Shown here: piece after piece, positions 44,870 through 52,114 of the stretch
Numbering within the stretch: the stretch's first letter is position 1
How the letters are laid out: the number at the start of each line of letters is the position of its first letter
Origin: Bradyrhizobium ottawaense
Lineage (GTDB): Bacteria; Pseudomonadota; Alphaproteobacteria; Rhizobiales; Xanthobacteraceae
Direction of reading: 5' to 3'
Length of the DNA stretch: 64,000 nt
Assembly (NCBI RefSeq): GCF_900099825.1
Contig: NZ_LT629693.1
Span: 7,947,001-8,011,000 of the forward strand
Notes under the pieces: generated by a model
What the model was told of the DNA's origin: nothing
Seen by the model: the letters and a program-made list of their open reading frames with translations, nothing else
The model's database searches: none
Position numbers and translations under genes: made by a program

Positions 44870-46306
44870 TCAGCGACCGTCCGGCGTACGCACGCCGGCC
44901 CAGCTATCGCGCACCTGTTGATAATGCACGCTCGGATCGTAAACCGTGGTCGGCAGGTTGAGCACCTGCGGCGACAGCCGTCCCACCGAGTTCAGCACGG
45001 CGTAGGATGCAACGACGCGGTCATGCTGTGCCGTGACCAGGGCGACGCGCGCGTTGACCAGCGCCTGCTGCGCGTTCAACACGTCGAGCGTGGTGCGCTG
45101 TCCGGCCTTGGCTTCCTCGCGCACGCCGTTCAGCGCGATTTCGGACGCCGTGACTTGCGATTGAGCGGACTGCACCTGCGCCTTGCCGGCAACCAGCTGT
45201 CCCCATGCGGTGACAACGTTGGCGCGGGTCGCATCGCGGGTCTGTTCGAGCACCAGGCGCTGCTGCGCCAGCGTTTCCTTGGACTGGCGGATCAGCGAGT
45301 ATTCCGCGCCGCCCTGATAGATCGGCACCGCAATCTGCGCGGTCGCGGAGGCGCCGAACGAGCGGTACAGCGTCATGGTGGATTCGTAGGTCTGCTGTGC
45401 CGCCAGATTCAGCGACACCGTCGGCAACAATGCGCCTTCGTTGACCTTGACCTGGAGATAGCTGACGTCGATGCCGAACATCGCCGCGGTCACGTTCGGG
45501 TTCTGCATCAGGCCGGTTTCGACGGCGCTGGGCAGCGTTCCCGGCAGGTAGCGATCGACCGGCGAGCCCGGCGCAAGCGCTTCCGGTTCGTTGCCGATGA
45601 TGCGGCGGAAGTTCGATTTGGTGGTGACGAGATTGGCGTCCGCGGTCAGGAGCTGGGTCTTGCCGGCGGCGAGCTGGGCCTCCGACTGCGCGACGTCGGT
45701 GCGCGTCACTTCGCCGACGTTGAAGCGGTCGCGCGTCTGTTTCAGCGTCTGCTCGAGCACGCGCACGTTGCTCTTCTGCACTTCGACAATGGCGGCGTCG
45801 CGCAGATAGTCCATGTAGATCGTGGCCGCCGACAGCAGCACGCTCTGCTCCAGCACCCGCAACGCTTCGCGTGCGCCTGAGACCTGGCTCTCCGCCGCAC
45901 GGGTCTTATTGGCGGTCTGCTGTCCGTTGAAGAGCGTCTGCTGCACGTTGACGCCGACGCTGCGCGGCGGATTGGCGCCGTGAATCTCGGTGCGCACGAT
46001 GCTGGTCGCGCTGCCGCCGGCGGTAGAGTTGGTGTCGGTATATTGATAGCCGGCGCTCGCGGTGAGTGCGACCTTCGGGCGATAACCCGACAACGCCTGC
46101 GGCACGTTTTCATCGGTGAACCGCACCTGCGCGCGCTGTGCGTTGAGCTGCGGATTGTTCTGATAGGCGCGCACCAGTGCCGCCTCGATCGTGTCCGCCA
46201 GGGCAGGCACCGGGCCCATACAAGCTAACAGAAGGACCGAAGCCGCGGCTCCAGTGAAAACCTTCACTCCACGCATCCCTGGAAATCCATTCATTTTCGT
46301 TTTCAC
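44870..46306 (-). CDS. tolC: TolC-family type I secretion outer-membrane protein
   Basis: 478 residues from GTG 46306 (GAGGGTGG upstream); ATG four codons later is an alternative. A signal peptide (VKVFTGAAASVLLLACMGPVPALA) is followed by two OEP repeats: TIEAALVRAYQNNPQLNAQRAQVR, GVNVQQTLFNGQQTANKTRAAESQ, then IAVPIYQGGAEYSLIRQSKETLAQQR, and AGQRTTLDVLNAQQALVNARVAL. It forms the trimeric outer-membrane duct for efflux pumps and type I secretion. No pump genes adjoin it, unlike the NodT-type factor at 59.8-61.3 kb. Between pcm and popZ. Confidence 0.93.
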   Translation of the reverse strand: MKTKMNGFPGMRGVKVFTGAAASVLLLACMGPVPALADTIEAALVRAYQNNPQLNAQRAQVRFTDENVPQALSGYRPKVALTASAGYQYTDTNSTAGGSATSIVRTEIHGANPPRSVGVNVQQTLFNGQQTANKTRAAESQVSGAREALRVLEQSVLLSAATIYMDYLRDAAIVEVQKSNVRVLEQTLKQTRDRFNVGEVTRTDVAQSEAQLAAGKTQLLTADANLVTTKSNFRRIIGNEPEALAPGSPVDRYLPGTLPSAVETGLMQNPNVTAAMFGIDVSYLQVKVNEGALLPTVSLNLAAQQTYESTMTLYRSFGASATAQIAVPIYQGGAEYSLIRQSKETLAQQRLVLEQTRDATRANVVTAWGQLVAGKAQVQSAQSQVTASEIALNGVREEAKAGQRTTLDVLNAQQALVNARVALVTAQHDRVVASYAVLNSVGRLSPQVLNLPTTVYDPSVHYQQVRDSWAGVRTPDGR

Positions 46307-46525
46307 CGCGCCACCCTCATGAACATGAACACGAACGCGGATCGGCATCGCTTCGGTCGAAGTGAGTCCCAGCTCACCTTATTCCGCAGCTAGGCTGGAC
46401 GGAACTACCTCGCAAGCGCACACAGACGAAACTCTTAACGTGGGGCAATCCGGCCACACTTCTGATTCAGAACGGGATTTTAACGGCGTTCACGGTAGCC
46501 GGGGCCGCAAAGCGTGCCGAAAAGG

Positions 46526-47191
46526 CTAGAAAACGAAGGCGGGAACCCGTTCCATGCCCGGCAGTACCGGGGCGTAGGCGTCGAACAGTGCCCGGTGCCC
46601 GAAATCCCCGTGGGAACGGGTTACCAGCGTAGCCATCGGCGGCTGCGACGTCGCGAAAACGCCGACCAGCCGGCCGCCGTCCTGCAATTGCCCGTAGAGC
46701 CGCTCCGGGACGATTTCGGTGGCGCCGTTGAGCAGGATGACGTCGTAGGGCGCGTTCGCCGGGTCCCCGTCAGCGGCAGCCGCCGTCCGGACCGCGACAT
46801 TCCCACAGCCATTCTGGGCGAGGATGGCCGTAGCCTTCGCCGCCAGCGCCGAATCGCTCTCGGTCGCGGTCACCTGCCCGGCAAATTGCGCGACCACGGC
46901 GGCGGCGTATCCGGTCGCGCAGCCCACCACCAGCACGCGGTCGGTCCCCTTGATTTCGGCCGCCTGCAGCATCTTTGCCAGCACCACCGGCTTGATCAGG
47001 AACCGCTTGATCTCGCCGCTCTCGCTGACATCGAGATCGAGGTCGAGATAGGCCAGCGCGCGCCTGCTTTCGGGCACGAAGGCCTCGCGTGGCACCGCCA
47101 GCATGGCATCGATAATTCTGACATCGGTGACGTCGCTCGGACGCACCTGACCATCGACCATTTTCTGGCGCGCGGCCGAAATACCGGACAT
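46526..47191 (-). CDS. pcm: Protein-L-isoaspartate O-methyltransferase family protein
   Basis: 221 residues from ATG 47191; an ATG seven codons upstream is possible. SAM-binding Rossmann fold: VLVVGCATGYAAAVVAQFAG, VTATESDSALA, YDVILLNGATEIVPERL, GGRLVGVFA. The family repairs isoaspartate, but this alphaproteobacterial branch (next to tolC) is divergent: the PCMT motif I is ..VGCATGYAAA rather than GTGSGYQ, so activity on isoaspartyl residues is not assured. Upstream of tolC on the same strand with a 219-bp gap. Confidence 0.85.
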   Translation of the reverse strand: MSGISAARQKMVDGQVRPSDVTDVRIIDAMLAVPREAFVPESRRALAYLDLDLDVSESGEIKRFLIKPVVLAKMLQAAEIKGTDRVLVVGCATGYAAAVVAQFAGQVTATESDSALAAKATAILAQNGCGNVAVRTAAAADGDPANAPYDVILLNGATEIVPERLYGQLQDGGRLVGVFATSQPPMATLVTRSHGDFGHRALFDAYAPVLPGMERVPAFVF

Positions 47192-47448
47192 AGGCTGAGA
47201 CCCTGAAAGCATGCGGCGTTGCCGCAAGAGAGTTGGAACCGAGAGCTAAAGCCGGGTCATCTTTGGTACAAGCTCCGGTAAAACGCAACACGCCGGTTAG
47301 GCGTGCGGAGGGCGAGGTCCGCCAGGCCGAATGCCCGATTGAATGATGCGGCGGAACGGCGACGCGAACAGCCCCGGCGGAGCCACGCTCGGGATGCGCC
47401 GAATGATTGGGGCCGGATCATCGCGGAATTTCAGGCATCGGAATTTGC

Positions 47449-47523
47449 TGGCTCCCCGGGCTGGATTCGAACCAGCGACCATTCGATTAACAGTCGAATG
47501 CTCTACCGCTGAGCTACCGAGGA
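47449..47523 (-). tRNA. tRNA-Asn (anticodon GUU)
   Basis: Reading from 47523 on the minus strand: acceptor TCCTCGG pairs with CCGGGGA, D-arm GCTCAGCGGTAGAGC, anticodon loop CTGTTAA (GUU), T-arm GCTGGTTCGAATCCAGC, discriminator G and encoded CCA. 75 nt including CCA. Stand-alone between pcm and small hypothetical genes. Confidence 0.96.
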
Positions 47524-47794
47524 ACAGGCGAAACAATCGTTCGCGAGCGGGGAGCGTATAACAAAGCATTTCGGGCTTGCAAAGGACCAAATGGCCGTTG
47601 CGGACCCGGTAGCGTGCGGAAGCGCAAAGCTGCTGTGCCGCAAGGGTTTGCAGCCGGTTTTTCGCCCGCACTGGACATAACCTGTAACGTATCCGCGCAA
47701 TGCGGCCATCCCGGCACGTCATGGGCTGGCCGCCAAATCGACTCAATCCGGCCAGAGCTTCCGAGGATTGCCGGGATTCACGGGAGTTGATTCC

Positions 47795-47974
47795 ATGCCA
47801 TTCATTGCAACCGACCTGATACCCGCGGTGCCTTCGATTATCCCGAGCGACAGTCCAGCTCTGAGCGACGACGAGTGCCTGCTTCGGCTGGCGCGGGCCG
47901 TTGAAGACCATGATTCGGAAGATCTGGACGAGGTTGCGCGGCTGATCGGCCGGCTGATCGTGACCATCGAATAG
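47795..47974 (+). CDS. Small conserved-looking hypothetical protein (59 aa)
   Basis: 59 residues from ATG 47795 with GGGAG nine bases upstream. The N-terminus is MPFIATDLIPAVPSIIPSD; the C-terminal half is an acidic amphipathic helix (DDECLLRLARAVEDHDSEDLDEVARLIGRLI). No membrane segment. No family recognised. Codon use matches the genome and the frame has a good ribosome site, so I take it as real. Confidence 0.5.
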   Translation: MPFIATDLIPAVPSIIPSDSPALSDDECLLRLARAVEDHDSEDLDEVARLIGRLIVTIE

Positions 47975-48193
47975 GCAATAGTCGGCACGCAACGAAGCCG
48001 ACCGCCCTTCCCGCCTGCCTTGCTGCCGCGGAAGCCGCTGGCCGCGCGTATCGCACATTCGGGTGCGACACTCGCTCCCGTTCAACGCGCGGCATTCCGG
48101 CGATCGTGATGCCGTCGTGATTGCCGAGACCGCTCACGGCATCGCCGTGAGCGTTGCTCGTCGTCATCGCCGCCCATTGCGCGAATGGAGAGG

Positions 48194-48562
48194 TTACTCG
48201 GCCAGGAACGAGGTCGTCTTGGTCGAGGAATCATAGCGCAATCTCAGCACGTTGAACTTGCAGAGATTGACGTTCTTCCAGAGCACCGACTCGTTGTAGT
48301 TGGCCCAGTCCACCTTGACGTTCCAGACGCAACCCTCGTCGTCCTCATCGAACTCGACGTAGGCGGTGTCCTGGTTGTTCAAGGTTTTTTCGAGCTCGTT
48401 ATCCCACTCGTCGAGGCCGTCGTCGGGGCCGTTGAAGCCCAGAAACTTGATGGCATAACCGGTCTCGTTGACAACCGAGACATTGCGGCTGTCGGCTGCA
48501 ATGGCGTTTCCGGTGGCAAAAGAGAGTCCCAATACGATCAACGCAGAAAAAATAAGTTTCAT
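48194..48562 (-). CDS. Exported acidic hypothetical protein
   Basis: 122 residues from ATG 48562 (GGAAGGT upstream). A Sec signal (KLIFSALIVLGLSFATGNAIAA) gives a mature protein of about 100 residues, rich in Asp/Glu/Asn/Trp, with two Cys (GCVWNV and NLCKF) that may form a disulfide in the periplasm. The mature N-terminus SRNVSVVNETGYAIKFLGFN resembles small secreted beta-sandwich proteins I have seen annotated as hypothetical in Bradyrhizobium. Function unknown. Confidence 0.6.
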   Translation of the reverse strand: MKLIFSALIVLGLSFATGNAIAADSRNVSVVNETGYAIKFLGFNGPDDGLDEWDNELEKTLNNQDTAYVEFDEDDEGCVWNVKVDWANYNESVLWKNVNLCKFNVLRLRYDSSTKTTSFLAE

Positions 48563-48742
48563 CTCAAACCTTCCAATCGTTCGCATCCGGCAAGGTCAAT
48601 CTAAACGGATTTCGCAGTCCCAGGGAAATCTATCATTTGATCGCTGCCGGTCTGTGACCATTTTTGAAAAGAATGCTTTCAGATCGCGACGGAGGTTGTC
48701 GCGCCTGTCGCCACACCGATCGCCGTTCGGAATTTTCCCGCC

Positions 48743-48997
48743 TTACTGCTCGAACACCGCCGCGCAGGCCGGGCTCAAGCTCGCCTTCTGCCGCCGCAGG
48801 CATGCGGTGATCGCCCGGGCATTGGGGATCTCGCCGGCGCAGAGCCGGTAGACGTCGGGGGTGCAGGCCTTGCGCTGCTCGGGCGTGCCTTGCGCGGAAG
48901 CGGATCCAGTTGCCAGCAGCGTCAGCAGGAATCCGAGCAGCGACGCCCGGCGGGCGCGACCGAGCGGTGCCGCACTTCGTGCAAACCTTGCTTTCAT
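48743..48997 (-). CDS. Exported Cys-rich repeat-like small protein
   Basis: 84 residues from ATG 48997 with GGGAG eight bases before. A signal peptide (ARRASLLGFLLTLLATGSASA) precedes a ~48-residue mature part with four Cys: RKACTPDVYRLCAGEIP..ITACLRRQKASLSPACAAVF. This C-x8-C..C-x10+-C pattern resembles the Golgi-apparatus-protein-1-like cysteine-rich repeat family of small periplasmic proteins in alphaproteobacteria. Role unknown. Confidence 0.65.
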   Translation of the reverse strand: MKARFARSAAPLGRARRASLLGFLLTLLATGSASAQGTPEQRKACTPDVYRLCAGEIPNARAITACLRRQKASLSPACAAVFEQ

Positions 48998-49259
48998 GAC
49001 CGCGTCTCCCTGGTCTGACCTCGCCTTGCTCCGCCTTGACAAGGCAGGCGTCCTCACGGCCAAATACGCGGATTAAATTTCAAAGAATGTGATTTTTCTC
49101 ACAATTGACCCTGCACAAGCGGGGATAGCGTCCCCTGCGGGGAAACTCTTTAGTAACCAAGCTTGCCGCGATCGCGCGTTCATTAAAATGCGAGCGATCC
49201 GTTCAATCTGGAAACAAAACCCTTTTGGCATCGTGAGCTCTCGAACGTTGGAGAGCGCG

Positions 49260-49439
49260 ATGAGTGAAGTTGAATTCGACCAGTTGCTGGATGCCGTGCA
49301 GACGGCAATTGCGCCCGAACCGGAGGATGATTTCTTGGCCCAGTCCCTGCCCCGTTATCAGCCACCGCGCGCCGCCAACGACAACCGGGCTCCCTGGCCG
49401 CTGGTTCCGTTTCCTGAAGGCTGGTACGCCGCCTGCTGA
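49260..49439 (+). CDS. Small hypothetical protein (59 aa)
   Basis: 59 residues from ATG 49260 with GGAGAG upstream; the longer upstream in-frame reading is rejected. MSEVEFDQLLDAVQTAIAPEPEDDF is an acidic helix; the C-terminus is Pro/Trp-rich (YQPPRAANDNRAPWPLVPFPEGW). RAANDN is a short motif I recall in many rhizobial small proteins. Followed by a hairpin (CCGGGATT..AATCCCGG near 49447-49468) and then tRNA-Cys. Confidence 0.55.
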   Translation: MSEVEFDQLLDAVQTAIAPEPEDDFLAQSLPRYQPPRAANDNRAPWPLVPFPEGWYAAC

Positions 49440-49493
49440 CAAGACGCCGGGATTGCTTAAATCCCGGGGAGATTGTAGCTAGTCCGCCGATGG

Positions 49494-49567
49494 GGCCACG
49501 TGGCGGAGTGGTTACGCAACGGTCTGCAAAACCGTGTACACCGGTTCAATTCCGGTCGTGGCCTCCA
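49494..49567 (+). tRNA. tRNA-Cys (anticodon GCA)
   Basis: Acceptor GGCCACG pairs with CGTGGCC, D-arm GGCGGAGTGGTTACGC, anticodon loop CTGCAAA (GCA), T-arm ACCGGTTCAATTCCGGT, discriminator T and encoded CCA. 74 nt including CCA. Stands alone downstream of a small hypothetical gene. Confidence 0.96.
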
Positions 49568-49626
49568 TCCATAAAATCAACAGCTTAGCCTGATTGCGTG
49601 AGAGATCGCGGGAACTGTCGCCGCGG

Positions 49627-50598
49627 TTATTCCGCGCCGGTGATCGTTCGATGCTTTCGAACCAGCCCGCCGCGGCGTCCATAAACGATGGCGTTCGGCA
49701 GTGTCAGCGGATGAATTCCCGCCCGGATGAGAAGCCAATAAAACGGCCTTAGCAACAGCCGACGCAGCAACCTTAGCTGCGGATACCGCTCGTTCCGAAA
49801 CCAATCCATCGCTTCGTTCACCGCCGCCTCCCCCAGGATTCGCTCCCGATATCTCGGATCCTCGCGAAGCAATCTGGTGACAAGATCGTGCTCCGGGCTG
49901 GTCGTGCGGGCATAGCTGCCGGGCCGCGGCCCGGCGGGCAGGACGATGACCGTAACAGCGGGCACGAATCGCAACACCGCCCGCGAGCGCCATGCTCGAA
50001 ACAGCCAGTCCATCGACGGTGTCACGTGCAGCCGGTCGGGCGATTGCCACGGCCCGACGCGATCGGCCAGACCTCGCCGAAACACCCACGACGAGGCGAG
50101 GCAGGTGGCAAAGGGAGAATAGCTCGAAGCGGTCTGGGGTACGCCGATCAGAGCGAATGAGAACGGAAGGCCGCCATCCGCAACGGCTTTGGGGCGGGCG
50201 ACGGCGCACGGCACCCAGACGAGGTCGGCGCCGCTTCGCTCCAGCTCAGCCACGCAGGTGGCGAGATGATCGGAAAGATAGATGTCGTCGTGGTTCAGGA
50301 ACGCGACATATCTTCCGCGCGACAGGGCCACGCCGTGATTGTTGGGACCGGACTGGTCGCCAGTGCGTTCAGGCAAATTGACAAAGCGAATCCGCGGGTC
50401 GCCGAAGGATGCAACGCATTCAGCGGTATCGTCGGTGCAAGCATCGCCGACTACGATGAGCTCCCAATCGCCGAACGACGAATTGCAGACGCTCTGCACG
50501 GCGTGCCGCAGCGTGTGGGCTCTGTTGTAGGTTGCTATGACGACGGAAACCGCCGGCGGCGCAGCCGATATGGCGGGGTCATCCAGCACGGTGCGCAA
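49627..50598 (-). CDS. Family 2 glycosyltransferase
   Basis: 323 residues; the start may be TTG 50598 or GTG 50589. GT-A fold: VSVVIATYNRAHTLRHAVQSV, a DD-type pair in VGDACTDDTAE, ALSRGRYVAFLNHDDIYLSDHL (D-x-D-like metal site). The C-terminal half is longer than the catalytic core, with basic-hydrophobic segments (LRLLRRLLLRPFYWLL) that may associate with the membrane. Likely adds sugar to a surface polysaccharide. It follows the broken RmlC-like epimerase by 35 bp, suggesting a small sugar-nucleotide operon. Confidence 0.85.
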   Translation of the reverse strand: MRTVLDDPAISAAPPAVSVVIATYNRAHTLRHAVQSVCNSSFGDWELIVVGDACTDDTAECVASFGDPRIRFVNLPERTGDQSGPNNHGVALSRGRYVAFLNHDDIYLSDHLATCVAELERSGADLVWVPCAVARPKAVADGGLPFSFALIGVPQTASSYSPFATCLASSWVFRRGLADRVGPWQSPDRLHVTPSMDWLFRAWRSRAVLRFVPAVTVIVLPAGPRPGSYARTTSPEHDLVTRLLREDPRYRERILGEAAVNEAMDWFRNERYPQLRLLRRLLLRPFYWLLIRAGIHPLTLPNAIVYGRRGGLVRKHRTITGAE

Positions 50599-50633
50599 CT
50601 CGCCCTGGGCCGCGCATCAGGATTTCCCTTCCC

Positions 50634-51181
50634 TCAGGCAATAGCAGACATCGTCTCGTAGCTGGCCAGCATATCGGCAAATGAACCCGAATCAGTATCT
50701 CTGGGTGAAAGCCGCGCGCTTTCCGCCGGCCATGTCAGCGACGGATCAAGATCATTCCACCGGCAGCCCAGCACATCGAGTTCGGCCTTCCAGTACCCGC
50801 TCAAACCAAAGGCGAGAACGGAGTCGTCGAGGAAAAATACGGCGTGGGCGATGCCCGCGGGCACGGGAATGGCGAACCCCCGTCCGCGGCCGACCATTCG
50901 AAGCCGATGCTGTTGCCGAATGTCGGCGACGCCCTTCGGATATCCCGGAGTGCAATGAAAACCCGGCCCATCGGCAGGGTATAAAACTCGTCGTAGTCCA
51001 GATGGACATGGGCGCCGCGCATCACGCCGGCCCGCGAACTGCAGGCGTTCCATTGCACGGTCTTGAAAGCCCCGGCCCACTCTTCCCGGAAAATCTCGAA
51101 CAGGCAGCCGCGGTCGTCGGCATTGGCTTTCACCGCGACGGGCGCGCAGCCTTGTATCGGAATCGTCGGCGGGTTTTTCAT
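50634..51181 (-). pseudogene. RmlC-like (dTDP-4-dehydrorhamnose 3,5-epimerase family) gene broken by a 1-base frameshift
   Basis: From ATG 51181 the first frame shows an RmlC cupin: DDRGCLFEIFREEWAGAFKTVQWN, VMRGAHVHLDYDEFYTLPMGRVFIALRDIR, FEWSAADG. It then goes out of frame, and an adjacent frame continues as FAIPVPAGIAHAVFFLDDSVLAFGLSGYW, the expected C-terminal cupin strand, to a stop at 50634. The switch lies at G5 on the minus strand (C5 at 50877-50881); one extra G restores a protein of about 182 residues. A dTDP- or other sugar epimerase role suits the adjoining glycosyltransferase. Confidence 0.8.
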
Positions 51182-51291
51182 CGTGGCGGTCGGGACTCGT
51201 GAGCGGCCAACAGGTATGCCGCGCGAATATACACTCTGCCCGCACGAGGCAAACATGCGTCCAATGCGCGCCCCGCAGGCGATCGGCGGCC

Positions 51292-52080
51292 CTATTTGGC
51301 GCGGGGTTTTACAGCCTTTTTCGCGCCCTTCTTGACGCCCTTTTTGGCGCCTTTCCTGCCCTTGTAGCCGCGATAATCCTTCTTTTTCGGCTTGGGCGCG
51401 AGTTCCGGCATTTCGTCCTGCACTTCCCGGTAGCGCGCCAGCATCCGCTCAAAGCTGGTGTTGAGCGTCTCGGCGATATCCGGCCGCTTCTCCAGCCCCG
51501 CCAGCAGCAGGCCGGCGGCCTCGATGGTGGAAAGGCCGTCCTGGCGCGGCTCCTTGCGCAACACGCCGTAGCGCGACGCGCGCTTGGGGCCGAGGATGAC
51601 CCGCTGGCATTTCAGCATCCAGGCATTGCGCCACCACAGCGCCTTGGCCTGGCTCCAGGTGCCGTCGAGCAGCACGATGCCCTCGATGTCCCCCAGAATG
51701 GCGCGCTGGTGCTCCTCCAATTCCCCCTTGCGGTTGATCGCGACGATTTCCTTGTCGGTATCGAGGTCGGCGACCTTGGCCGAGCCGAGATAGAGGATCG
51801 CCCAGCGCGAGGGGTCGTGGACGATGCGGCCCAGCGCCTTGGACAGGCTTGGCCAGGACAGGCCGATTTTGACGACCGCATCCGGAAAATGCAGCGCCGC
51901 CAGCCGCGCCGTGCCGAGCGCCCTGTCCTGCTCCTGCGGGTGCTGCAGGATCAGGAGCTTGATCTTGTTCTCGATCAGCTCGATGCTCTCACAGATGCAC
52001 AAAGGCTCCGGCTTGCCGCAATGCGGGCAGTCCGGAATCTCGTCGGGAATGGCGCTGGTCGCGTCTGACTTGTCTGACAT
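51292..52080 (-). CDS. DTW-domain tRNA-uridine aminocarboxypropyltransferase
   Basis: 262 residues. N-terminal zinc-type Cys cluster (CPHCGKPEPLCIC), ILQHPQEQDRALGTARLA, and the DTW hallmark LLDGTWSQAKALWWRN fit the TapT/TuaA family that makes acp3U in tRNA. The C-terminal ~35 residues are a Lys/Gly/Arg-rich tail (KKDYRGYKGRKGAKKGVKK) that may help tRNA binding. Upstream of the RND permeases on the same strand but separated by its own 34-bp gap. Confidence 0.88.
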   Translation of the reverse strand: MSDKSDATSAIPDEIPDCPHCGKPEPLCICESIELIENKIKLLILQHPQEQDRALGTARLAALHFPDAVVKIGLSWPSLSKALGRIVHDPSRWAILYLGSAKVADLDTDKEIVAINRKGELEEHQRAILGDIEGIVLLDGTWSQAKALWWRNAWMLKCQRVILGPKRASRYGVLRKEPRQDGLSTIEAAGLLLAGLEKRPDIAETLNTSFERMLARYREVQDEMPELAPKPKKKDYRGYKGRKGAKKGVKKGAKKAVKPRAK

Positions 52081-52114
52081 CCGCCCGCTATACGCTTCGT
52101 GGCCAGTAATTCAA

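Noticed and set aside
50634..51181. Programmed ribosomal frameshift in the RmlC-like gene
   Set aside because: No slippery heptamer or downstream pseudoknot is evident, and similar one-base gaps occur in two unrelated genes nearby, which favours error or mutation.
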